From UMGS1590 sp963558655 (GTDB lineage: Bacteria; Bacillota; Peptococcia; Peptococcales; Peptococcaceae): DNA of 64,000 nt. The translations under genes were made by a program, and so were the position numbers. Positions within the stretch are counted from its first letter, which is position 1. Every line of letters starts with the position of its first letter. The stretch is from NCBI GenBank assembly GCA_963558655.1, contig CAUWHJ010000009.1:33775-97774 (forward strand), read 5' to 3'. The notes beneath the pieces were generated by a model. It did no database searches and was not told the origin of the DNA. It saw nothing but the letters and a program-made list of their open reading frames with translations. Below are positions 43,347-51,007 of the stretch, piece by piece.

Positions 43347-44189
43347 TCATGTCACAAGTCGGAGTTGTTCGAGGGTGCGTTCATGCTCGCTGGCACTGGT
43401 GATGAGATAAAGCCGTGTGGTTTCAATGGCACTGTGGCCAAGAAGATCTGCTAGGGTGACGATGTCTTTGTTGTTCTTATAAAAGACGCGAGCGAAGAGG
43501 TGGCGCAAGTTATGGGGATAAACTTTTTCTGCAGCGACACCTGCATGACGGGCGAGGGTCTTCATCTCTGCCCAGATTTGTTTGCGTGAGAGAGGTTTTC
43601 CGCTTCTGGTGAGAAAGATTTCGCCGGAAGCGATTTTTTGTTGACACGTGTAACGCTGGAGTTTTTTACAGAGTTTGCCTGGAAGAAGGATGGTGCGCAC
43701 CTTGCCTTTGAGGGAGATGGTGACCTGACGACGCGCCACGGCTTCTGCGGTGATGGCGTGCAGCTCACTGACACGGATACCTGTGGCGCAAAGGGTATCA
43801 AGCACCAGCGCCAGTCGCTCCTGACCACGCGCAGCGGCTGTCTGCACAAGACGCAGATACTCATCACGCCCCAGTGTGCGGCAGGCATCCCGAAAAACCC
43901 GGCGCTGCGCTCTAAGGTGCTTCACACTGGCGTCCTCCCAACCCATCATACGTAGAAAACGGTCCAGTGCGCTAAGCTTGCCATTTACAGTAGCGGCACA
44001 GCGTCTCTGCGTCAGGAGATGCTGTTTCCAGGCTGTAACGTTCTCTTTACTGACAGCACGCTGCCCCAGCCACTTGGCAAATTGGCGTAGGTCACGGCTG
44101 TATTTTTCAATGGTAGCAGGGCTACGTTCTTCGTTTTGTAGCTGACGACAAAATTGTTCAATATAAGTGATAGTGATGATACGTCGCAT
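43347..44189 (-). CDS. Tyrosine recombinase, likely invertase of the adjacent promoter
   Basis: 280 residues with a SAM-like N-terminal core-binding domain (about 8-90) and a C-terminal catalytic domain with all the expected residues: Arg in ATGIRVSELHAI, Lys in SLKGKVRTI, HxxR in HNLRHLFA, His in LLGHSAIETT and the nucleophile Tyr in TTRLYL. It resembles XerC/XerD but its stop codon abuts an inverted repeat of 20 bp that frames a promoter. This fits site-specific invertases of the tyrosine family that control phase variation in Bacillota and Bacteroidota. Codon choice looks slightly richer in G and C than its neighbours. GGAG 7 bases before the ATG. Confidence 0.88.
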   Translation of the reverse strand: MRRIITITYIEQFCRQLQNEERSPATIEKYSRDLRQFAKWLGQRAVSKENVTAWKQHLLTQRRCAATVNGKLSALDRFLRMMGWEDASVKHLRAQRRVFRDACRTLGRDEYLRLVQTAAARGQERLALVLDTLCATGIRVSELHAITAEAVARRQVTISLKGKVRTILLPGKLCKKLQRYTCQQKIASGEIFLTRSGKPLSRKQIWAEMKTLARHAGVAAEKVYPHNLRHLFARVFYKNNKDIVTLADLLGHSAIETTRLYLITSASEHERTLEQLRLVT

Positions 44190-44213
44190 GAAAGGACTCC
44201 TTTCTCTTAATCA

Positions 44214-44247
44214 AAAAACCGGAACCTTATTTTAGATTCCGGTTTTT
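44214..44247 (-). terminator. Terminator of the MerR-type gene
   Basis: 11-bp stem AAAAACCGGAA / TTCCGGTTTTT and T run on the minus strand. It separates the MerR unit from the recombinase. Confidence 0.8.
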
Positions 44248-44303
44248 AAGTTTATTCTTTTCCCTATCCGCTTGACAGAAAATGCTTCAATGTGTGGCTG
44301 AGC

Positions 44304-45122
44304 TTACTGTATTGACACGGTCTTTTCTTTCATTGGGAAATAAATTTCTGTTTCCCATTCATCGGGGTTGAGGCTATTGAATTGATTTTTACGATAGATT
44401 TCAAAAGGTGCGCCATCCCACGTATAGTTGTTTTCTTCAAACCAGGATACCATAGCAGCATAAGCATCTGTCAATGTATGATAGGCACCTCTGTGCAGCA
44501 CAAAAGCGCAACGCTGGCCGCCTATTGTTTTTGTTGCTTTGTTTGCTTCCACAATGCCAACAAAAAGTTCAATGTCGGTTGCTTCTGGATCAAAATCACT
44601 GTCATAGTAAACTGCGCCAACAATTCCATTTGGTGTCAGCTGCTCACGCGCAATTTTTTCAAAGATACTGCTGTAATAATTGCCGAAATCTTTCACGCCC
44701 ATCATTTGGCGGTTCGTGCAAGCAGATACTTCTGGGGCAGTAACAATTTTCACGTCATAATGTTTCTGAGCATCCATCATCTTTCCGGTCCTTTCAAAAT
44801 TCTCCAAGTACGCTGTAAGTTCTCCGAGAACGAGCGTCTGTTCACGCACTTCCTGCTGCAAAAGTTCTAGCTGGTGTTGTAACTTTGCCAACCGCAGCAC
44901 GTCATTGTCGCAGTCAAGAAACAAGCGAATGTCTTCTAACGACAAGCCATACCGTTTAAGTCGCCCAATCATCAACATCCGTTCTAGCTGTTTGCTTTCA
45001 TAATAGCGATACCCTGTGTTCTCATCTACTTGTGTCGGTTTCAATAGACCTATTTTGTCATAATGACGCAAGGTTTTCACACTAACCTGACAAGTTTTTG
45101 AAAACTCACCAATCGTCAACAT
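44304..45122 (-). CDS. MerR-family regulator with GyrI-like effector domain
   Basis: 272 residues. N-terminal winged helix-turn-helix with LTIGEFSKTCQVSVKTLRHYDKIGLLKP and NTGYRYYESKQLERMLMI, a coiled-coil (about 80-115), and a C-terminal GyrI/AraC-type effector-binding domain (about 120-272) with GVKDFGNYYSSIFEKI and CAFVLHRGAYHTLTDAYAAMVSWFEENNY. Similar proteins (BmrR/BltR type) bind hydrophobic drugs and activate efflux genes. A MerR-type promoter lies directly upstream, suggesting autoregulation. No obvious efflux gene is on the same transcript. Confidence 0.9.
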   Translation of the reverse strand: MLTIGEFSKTCQVSVKTLRHYDKIGLLKPTQVDENTGYRYYESKQLERMLMIGRLKRYGLSLEDIRLFLDCDNDVLRLAKLQHQLELLQQEVREQTLVLGELTAYLENFERTGKMMDAQKHYDVKIVTAPEVSACTNRQMMGVKDFGNYYSSIFEKIAREQLTPNGIVGAVYYDSDFDPEATDIELFVGIVEANKATKTIGGQRCAFVLHRGAYHTLTDAYAAMVSWFEENNYTWDGAPFEIYRKNQFNSLNPDEWETEIYFPMKEKTVSIQ

Positions 45123-45165
45123 AGCTCGCCCTCCTATATAAGCATTTGATCCGGATCATGGTTTT

Positions 45166-45196
45166 AGTATAGGCACTCCCCTTAGGTACGGGTCAA
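45166..45196 (-). promoter_or_regulatory. MerR-type promoter with 19-bp spacer
   Basis: On the minus strand TTGACC (45196-45191), a 19-base spacer and TATACT (45171-45166), about 45 bases before the regulator start. A 19-bp spacer is a hallmark of promoters activated by MerR proteins through DNA distortion. The spacer CGTACCTAAGGGGAGTGCC contains an imperfect dyad of the ACC..CCTAAGG..GGT kind. Confidence 0.65.
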
Positions 45197-45219
45197 GTTT
45201 TTTTGAAAAACTATCCCAA

Positions 45220-46110
45220 CTATTTTAAGCACAGCGTAAAGCGCAATTCGTTCCCTTCCAACTCAGCACGCACACTTCCACCAAGACGCTCAACAAGAAT
45301 TTTTACAATGGCAAGCCCAAGGCCGCTGGTTCCAGTGCTTCGCGCCGGATCAGCGGTATAAAATCTATCAAAAAGACGGTTCGGGTCAAGACTGGCACTA
45401 TCTGCAACTGGATTGCTCATTGTGAACACCACACCTTTTGTGGTTTGTTGCAAAGTAATACGCACGTTTCCAGCAGCATAATGCAAGGCATTGGTAAACA
45501 AATTCTGAAAAATACGCTCCAATAGTTCTGAATCGCTTTCGATAAAAACACTGCTTTGCGGAAGCTCAATCTGTGGTACAAGGCCACGTTTCTCAAAAGC
45601 CGGCGCCTGTTCTGCCAACAGATTCAGAAGCAAATTGGTAAGATTGAGACAACTACGCTTCGGCGGTGTGTCATCATCTTCCAGTAAAGAAAGTGTATAG
45701 AATCGCTCTGTCAGTGTTTTCATGGTTTCTGCCTTGCTCCGTATGATGGCAACGCGCTCTGTTGCTTTATCAGAGAGCGGTTCTCGTGCCAGAAGTTGCA
45801 AATGACCAAGAATGACCGTGAGCGGGGTACGCAAATCATGCGAAATGTTGGCAACATTTTCCTTGAGGGTCTCTTCATGGTGGCGAGCATCCGCCACAGC
45901 CTGACGCTGACGGTCGTTGAGCCGATTAAACAAGCCTGCAAGATGCTCCAAATCTTTATCAATCAGAGCAAGATCCAGCATTTTCTCATTTTCTCCTGCA
46001 ACCAATAATTCTAGTTGCCCAGCAAGCCGATGCAACTCCCGCTTCATGCCCCATACATAACACAACAATCCCATAATGATGATAATCAGACAAGCGCAAA
46101 CCCCTAGCAT
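45220..46110 (-). CDS. Sensor histidine kinase of the ABC exporter cluster
   Basis: 296 residues, small. One N-terminal membrane helix (about 1-22), no sizeable extracellular domain, HAMP-like linker, His box ENVANISHDLRTPLTVILGH, N box NLFTNALHYA and G boxes (TGTSGLGLAIVKILVERLGG). Kinases with so little outside the membrane usually sense through the partner transporter, as in BceS. The response regulator of the cluster is not adjacent but lies 2.4 kb away at 48558, at the other end of the ABC genes. ATG at 46110 has GAGG 7 bases upstream. Confidence 0.85.
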   Translation of the reverse strand: MLGVCACLIIIIMGLLCYVWGMKRELHRLAGQLELLVAGENEKMLDLALIDKDLEHLAGLFNRLNDRQRQAVADARHHEETLKENVANISHDLRTPLTVILGHLQLLAREPLSDKATERVAIIRSKAETMKTLTERFYTLSLLEDDDTPPKRSCLNLTNLLLNLLAEQAPAFEKRGLVPQIELPQSSVFIESDSELLERIFQNLFTNALHYAAGNVRITLQQTTKGVVFTMSNPVADSASLDPNRLFDRFYTADPARSTGTSGLGLAIVKILVERLGGSVRAELEGNELRFTLCLK

Positions 46111-46125
46111 GAGCATTCCTCTTTC

Positions 46126-46863
46126 TTATGTCAAATCACACCGCCGAAAACATTGCCACCCAAGCAGCATCAACACGATGCACCAAATAACACCAATAAT
46201 CACCGCCTCAGGCTGCCACCAGCTTGTTGCTACAACCGCATAGCGAATTTGAACCATTGGCAGAAATGCTACCGACCACCCCATTCCCATTCCATAAGCC
46301 AACAGCAACGCCAGAACAAAAAAGGTTAAAGCCGTTGTTGCCATTGCACGCAAAGAGGAGCGTAAGAAAAAGCAAATCACCATTGCCAATAAGAACATGG
46401 CACTATTGAGCAATAGTGAGTAAACAGCCATTCGTCCAATGTCAATAAATACAGCTGTTCCACCGGCAAAACCAAAGCGTACCGATTCTCGCAAAACACC
46501 TGTCAACGGATAAAGCAGCATAGCGATGTTAAAAACGACAAGATTTATCACAACCAAACAAATATAAACGGCACCACGCTTGTGCCCAGCGCTCACCAAT
46601 CGGCCAACAGTGCGTTTCGAAAATTGTAACCCAAGGCGCAAGGCTAAAAGCGGCGCCAACAGTACCATGAGAAACGTTGAGTCATAAACCATACCTCTGA
46701 ATATGTCTGCCAAATTCTGCGCCGTGTAAGCAACTTCGCCTAAATTGGCGTCGATATAGCCGTTCGCCATAAAAAAGCCCAGCAACAGGCTCATCGCCAT
46801 TGTGCCCCAAACAAGCCTGTCTCGCACCAGTTGATAGCGCATCATCTTGAATAGATTATACAT
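46126..46863 (-). CDS. ABC-2-type permease (LanG-like), subunit B
   Basis: 245 residues with about six membrane helices. It starts MYNLFKMMRYQLVRDRLVWG and ends with a cytoplasmic FRRCDLT tail. The size, the N-terminal amphipathic start and the pairing with a second permease and a BcrA-type ATPase match the LanE/LanG or bacitracin-type exporter permeases. It lies 11 bases after the first permease. Export substrate unknown; peptide antibiotics are typical for such clusters. Confidence 0.75.
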   Translation of the reverse strand: MYNLFKMMRYQLVRDRLVWGTMAMSLLLGFFMANGYIDANLGEVAYTAQNLADIFRGMVYDSTFLMVLLAPLLALRLGLQFSKRTVGRLVSAGHKRGAVYICLVVINLVVFNIAMLLYPLTGVLRESVRFGFAGGTAVFIDIGRMAVYSLLLNSAMFLLAMVICFFLRSSLRAMATTALTFFVLALLLAYGMGMGWSVAFLPMVQIRYAVVATSWWQPEAVIIGVIWCIVLMLLGWQCFRRCDLT

Positions 46864-46874
46864 TTTTCATCCCC

Positions 46875-47558
46875 CTATTCCAAATCTCGATGTTTGAAAA
46901 GCAACCAGGATAGAAGATAAAGCCCTATAATCCAAACCCCGTCAATCATGAGAATCATACCCACTTGCAAGGTCATTTCGCTCAAAGCCAGGCGTCGAAG
47001 TTGCCCCATCGGTAAAAGACACGAAAAAATATACCGCAGCGCCGATTGGTCGCTATTCAGGAAAAAGCACATCACAAAATAACACAACAGCGAAACGGCC
47101 ATGGAGCGCCCAAGATCACCAAAGGCCACCGCAAAAAAGCAGGGCAGCGCATTCATCGCCAGAATACCCACAATAACGACAGCAAACAGCGCTGCACTGT
47201 TAGACCATGAACCATCAACCATGCCATGAACAAGAAGTGGCAACATCATTATAACAACACCAGCCAGCTGCGCTGTCACCACTTTTGCTAAAAGCACCTG
47301 TCGCCGACTATAACCAACCGCTATCGCCATACGCAAAGTACGTTCCTCAAAATCACTGCCTATAAAAAGAGCAACAAAAACAATCGTCAAAAAACAAAGC
47401 AACGGAGTGTTGTAAAGCGATGCAAAGAAAAATGATAGCGTTTTTCTATAACTGTCCATTAGCATGACACTTGCAAGTGCCAATACCAACACCAATACTG
47501 TCCAAAAAGCGCCACCATGCAAGAGCTTATACACCTCTACACGAAAACACTTACGCAT
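46875..47558 (-). CDS. ABC-2-type permease (LanE-like), subunit A
   Basis: 227 residues with about six membrane helices and a cytoplasmic end LLFKHRDLE. Typical segments: FRVEVYKLLHGGAFWTVLVLVLALA, FVALFIGSDFEERTLRMAIAVGYSRRQVLLAKV, and AMNALPCFFAVAFGDLGRSM. The phrase SDFEERTLR..GYSR is common in ABC-2 permeases of lantibiotic immunity type. The ATG overlaps the ATPase stop by 8 bases. Confidence 0.75.
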   Translation of the reverse strand: MRKCFRVEVYKLLHGGAFWTVLVLVLALASVMLMDSYRKTLSFFFASLYNTPLLCFLTIVFVALFIGSDFEERTLRMAIAVGYSRRQVLLAKVVTAQLAGVVIMMLPLLVHGMVDGSWSNSAALFAVVIVGILAMNALPCFFAVAFGDLGRSMAVSLLCYFVMCFFLNSDQSALRYIFSCLLPMGQLRRLALSEMTLQVGMILMIDGVWIIGLYLLSWLLFKHRDLE

Positions 47559-48474
47559 GATGTGCGCCTCCTATCTTATCGAGAAAATAATCCTCGAGGG
47601 TCTCACCACTCACTGACAACCCTGTCACCAACACACCCGCTTCAGCCAACGCTTGCGCCACTATTTCTACATCGTTCAAATAATCATACAAACGAATGGT
47701 ATCATCAGGCATCAACCTGAAGGCTTCTGTGTGCAAGGTTTCTTTTAAGGCAAGCAGCGCCCTCTGAGGCATAGTCGTTTTTATGGCAATATGGCGTTTG
47801 CAACGCTCATCCAGCTCTTCCGTTGAAAGCATTTCAATAATGCGTCCACGATCAATCAAAATAAACTCCGACGCCGTTTGATAAAGTTCCTCAAGGATAT
47901 GACTTGAAATGAGAATGGTCATGCCGTAGTCACGGTTCAGTTGTTTTAACAAGGTACGCACTTCCACGATACCTGCCGGATCAAGTCCATTGATCGGCTC
48001 ATCAAGAATCAGCAACTCCGGCATCCCTAAAATAGCCATCGCAATCCCTAAGCGTTGCCGCATTCCCATGGAAAAATGGCGCACACGTTTGCGCCCGGTA
48101 TCTTCCAGACCAACAAGTGCTAAAGCGCGGTCAATGAGCGTTTTATCCGGCAGTCCTCGCTGTAAACGCTCAATCTCTAAATTTTGTCGCGCTGTCATGC
48201 CGCCGTAAAGCGCCGGCCCTTCTATCATACAACCAATGCGTTTACGCTGTGCCTGCAACGCAAGAGGATCTGAGTGACCCCAAAGTGCCATACTACCACT
48301 TGTGGGAAATGCCAGTCCTGTCACCATACGCAAAAACGTTGTTTTACCAGCACCGTTTTGCCCTATAAAGCCAACAATTTTTCCCTGTGGAATTGCGATT
48401 GATACATGATCCAGAGCCATGGTGTCTTTATAACGTTTTGTCAGGCTCTTTGTTTCAAGAACGATGTTTGTCAT
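47551..48474 (-). CDS. ABC transporter ATP-binding protein (BcrA/LanF type)
   Basis: 307 residues. Walker A GQNGAGKTTFLRM, Q loop, signature FSMGMRQRLGIAMAIL, Walker B LLILDEPINGLDP and switch His in TILISSHILEELY, followed by a C-terminal extension of about 85 residues found in BcrA/LanF-type ATPases. Start at 48474 has GGAGG 8 bases upstream. First of the three exporter genes; the regulator lies 83 bases upstream. Confidence 0.88.
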   Translation of the reverse strand: MTNIVLETKSLTKRYKDTMALDHVSIAIPQGKIVGFIGQNGAGKTTFLRMVTGLAFPTSGSMALWGHSDPLALQAQRKRIGCMIEGPALYGGMTARQNLEIERLQRGLPDKTLIDRALALVGLEDTGRKRVRHFSMGMRQRLGIAMAILGMPELLILDEPINGLDPAGIVEVRTLLKQLNRDYGMTILISSHILEELYQTASEFILIDRGRIIEMLSTEELDERCKRHIAIKTTMPQRALLALKETLHTEAFRLMPDDTIRLYDYLNDVEIVAQALAEAGVLVTGLSVSGETLEDYFLDKIGGAHHA

Positions 48475-48557
48475 ATCGTTCACCTCCAACCTCCAGTTTA
48501 GAGGACATCTATAAAGTAAATCTTAAGTAATGAAAAAAACTGCACAAAACCTCCTTA

Positions 48558-49229
48558 CTAAGACGTTTTATGCAGTCGATAGCCAATACCCCAAACGGTA
48601 TCAATAAAAATCTCTTCCGGACATACCGCTTTGAGTTTATTACGCAAATTTGAAATATGAACCGTTAACGTATTATCCTCGCTAACATATGCTTCTCCCC
48701 AAATACTTTCAAAAAGATTTGCTTTTGAAAAAATCTTTTCCGGATATTGTACAAACAACGATAAAATCGCAAATTCTTTCGCCGTCAATGAAAGTGCCTC
48801 ACCATTCACTGTCGCTAGATGATTTGTTAAATCCAACGTTAGCGCCCCATGACTGAGATTTTTTTGAACTTGAGTAGGTTGGCTGCGTCGCAACACACTT
48901 TCAATGCGCGCCAATAATTCTTCCAAATCAAAAGGTTTAGCAAGGTAGTCATCCGCCCCAAGCCGCAAGAGATCAATTTTATTTTGTGTAGACCCCTTTG
49001 CAGAAATAACAATCACTGGCACAGACGATACCGCTCGCAATTCTGTCAACGCTTGTTCTCCGCTTTCATAAGGCAGCATAAGATCAAGCAAAACCAAATC
49101 AGTCTCTTCAAGCGCATCTTCCAAGCGCAACGCATCACTCCGACAGCGCACCGAATAACCATTGTCCTGCAAAAAATCAGCCAACATGGCGCTAATTGCC
49201 GAATCATCTTCCACCAACAAAAGATTCAC
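48558..49229 (-). CDS. OmpR-family response regulator of the ABC exporter cluster
   Basis: 223 residues. Receiver domain with EDD near the start, phospho-acceptor Asp49 in LVLLDLMLPYESG and the conserved Lys in YLAKPFDLEEL, then an OmpR-type winged helix with LTAKEFAILSLFVQYPEKIFSKANLFESIWG and NTLTVHISNLRNKL. Starts with GTG at 49229. The kinase partner is probably the 45220-46110 product at the far end of the same transcript. Confidence 0.9.
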   Translation of the reverse strand: MNLLLVEDDSAISAMLADFLQDNGYSVRCRSDALRLEDALEETDLVLLDLMLPYESGEQALTELRAVSSVPVIVISAKGSTQNKIDLLRLGADDYLAKPFDLEELLARIESVLRRSQPTQVQKNLSHGALTLDLTNHLATVNGEALSLTAKEFAILSLFVQYPEKIFSKANLFESIWGEAYVSEDNTLTVHISNLRNKLKAVCPEEIFIDTVWGIGYRLHKTS

Positions 49230-49258
49230 CTTTCCTCAGCTCCTTTCTGTTGACTCTT

Positions 49259-49287
49259 ATAATAAGAGCTACATTCCTTGATTTCAA
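49259..49287 (-). promoter_or_regulatory. Promoter of the regulator-ABC-kinase cluster
   Basis: Minus strand TTGAAA (49287-49282), 17-base spacer, TATTAT (49264-49259), 30 bases before the regulator GTG. Confidence 0.6.
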
Positions 49288-49331
49288 TAACTACCATAAA
49301 AGAAGTGACAATATTCTTAAATCAATATGCA

Positions 49332-49374
49332 AAAAGATCCCTCTGAGTAACAGTTCACCTCAAAGGGATCTTTT
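49332..49374 (-). terminator. Terminator of the CNNM/CorC gene
   Basis: 16-bp stem with one mismatch (49332-49347 with 49359-49374), AAAAGATCCCT... / ...AGGGATCTTTT, just after the 49385 stop. Confidence 0.8.
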
Positions 49375-49384
49375 ATCAGGCTAT

Positions 49385-50725
49385 TTATTCATCAGATGCT
49401 TCATCTTCATCTGGTAAAATGGTCATTCTAACACTGGCAATACGATTATCTTTGACTTCTTCAGTGACGAAAACCAAATTGTCAAGGGCCAAACGTTCTC
49501 GTGCGCCTTCTGCCGGAATATGCCCAAGCTGCTCAATGAGAAAACCAGAAATAGTATCACAGTCTTCACTTTCAATCGAAAGTTCCAACTCCTCATTAAG
49601 ATCATCAATAAGCAGTCCGCCATCCAACAAATACTCAGATGGTCCAATGGCTTCAATTTCTAGCACAACATCATCGTATTCTTCATCAATATTACCCATA
49701 ATCTCTTCCACCAAATCTTCGATGGTAACAATACCGGAAAAACCACCATGTTCGTCAACCAAAATTGCCATATGGCGTCTGTTGGCTTGCATATCTCTAA
49801 AAAGTGAATCCGCAGCCTTAGTTTCTGGCACAAAATACGCATCGTGCAACATACTGCGAATATCCAAATCTTCCGGCCGATGATCTTTTCTCAATTCAAT
49901 CATCACATCTTTAATATGCAACACGCCAATAATATTGTCGATGTCACCATCATAAACAGGAATGCGGTTGTGGCGTGTCTCAAGAATGTCATCAATGAGT
50001 TCACCGAACGGCTCATTGATGTCAAAGCTGACAACATCGCGTCGTGGCACACGAATTTCTCGTGCTGTACGATCGTTAAAGGCAAAGACAGAGTCAATCA
50101 TTTTTCGCTCTTCGTCATCAAAAGTGCCCACCTCATTACCTTGTTTGAGCAATGCTTTGATTTCTTCTTCCGTAACGGCCTCTTCTTGATCTTTCGTATT
50201 AAAGCCAAGCACTTTAAGCACAACTTTTGTGGAAACCGAAAGCAACTTAATAAAAGGCGAAAGGATGATAGAAACATAATGTACTGGCATTACTGTTAAT
50301 AGCGCAAAGGCTTCCGCTTTTTGCAGAGCAATGCGCTTTGGCACCAACTCGCCAAACACAAGGTTAAAGAACATGAGCAAAAGGGTCACACCATTACTGG
50401 CCAAACCTTCTGCATAAGGCACACCGCGTGCACTTAACCATGCACCCAAAACCGGCGCAATGCGTGCCGCTGCAGATGCAGACGAATAGAAACCGGCAAA
50501 CGTAATGGCAACCTGAATGGTTGAAAGAAACTTGGTTGAGTCATCAAAAAGTTTCTCAATCACTTTGGCTTTTTTATTACCATCTTCCGCTAAGCTACGT
50601 ATGCGATTTTTATTCACCGATACTATCGCCATCTCTGTACCTGCAAAGAAGGCATTCATGAGTGTGAAAAACAAGAGCAACAATAAACTTGCAATGATAG
50701 AATTCCCTGTCGGGTCTGCGTCCAT
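49385..50725 (-). CDS. CNNM/CorC-type transporter-like membrane protein (hemolysin family)
   Basis: 446 residues. An N-terminal DUF21/CNNM membrane domain (about 10-190) with LFFTLMNAFFAGTEMAIVSVNKNR and a LVFGELVPKRIALQKAEAFA segment, two CBS domains (about 205-340) with GVLHIKDVMIE and GFSGIVTIEDLVEEIMG, and a C-terminal CorC/HlyC FAD-like domain ending around 430. Proteins of this kind are implicated in Mg2+ or Co2+ export; the old name hemolysin is misleading. Single-gene unit with AGGAGG upstream. Confidence 0.9.
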   Translation of the reverse strand: MDADPTGNSIIASLLLLLFFTLMNAFFAGTEMAIVSVNKNRIRSLAEDGNKKAKVIEKLFDDSTKFLSTIQVAITFAGFYSSASAAARIAPVLGAWLSARGVPYAEGLASNGVTLLLMFFNLVFGELVPKRIALQKAEAFALLTVMPVHYVSIILSPFIKLLSVSTKVVLKVLGFNTKDQEEAVTEEEIKALLKQGNEVGTFDDEERKMIDSVFAFNDRTAREIRVPRRDVVSFDINEPFGELIDDILETRHNRIPVYDGDIDNIIGVLHIKDVMIELRKDHRPEDLDIRSMLHDAYFVPETKAADSLFRDMQANRRHMAILVDEHGGFSGIVTIEDLVEEIMGNIDEEYDDVVLEIEAIGPSEYLLDGGLLIDDLNEELELSIESEDCDTISGFLIEQLGHIPAEGARERLALDNLVFVTEEVKDNRIASVRMTILPDEDEASDE

Positions 50726-50928
50726 AAGACTGATTCCTCCTAAAAAAGTGTATTATATAGTATAAATGAAATTTTAACATGGAGTTCTATTGTTTTCAAG
50801 AGCTACCATAAACTTCATTGTTATTTGAAATGCACCGTTTTTCACGAACATCTATATAACAGAAATATGATAACCTGCATTGCAAAAGATGGCCATGCCA
50901 GCAGCCTTCAGCTTTTACCCACCGCACA

Positions 50929-50957
50929 TTGCCGATTAACATAGAATGTGCTAAAAT
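50929..50957 (+). promoter_or_regulatory. Candidate promoter of the hydrogenase gene
   Basis: TTGCCG (50929-50934), 17-base spacer, TAAAAT (50952-50957), about 50 bases before the start of the hydrogenase gene. Confidence 0.5.
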
Positions 50958-51007
50958 TTTTCATGAACAACAGTGTATACAGGACAAAAGAAATTGGAGA
51001 ACAGACT

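Noticed and set aside
43347..44189. Recombinase as the housekeeping XerC or XerD
   Set aside because: Its position beside the 20-bp inverted repeats and the SLH gene favours a dedicated invertase, although the catalytic residues alone cannot tell them apart.
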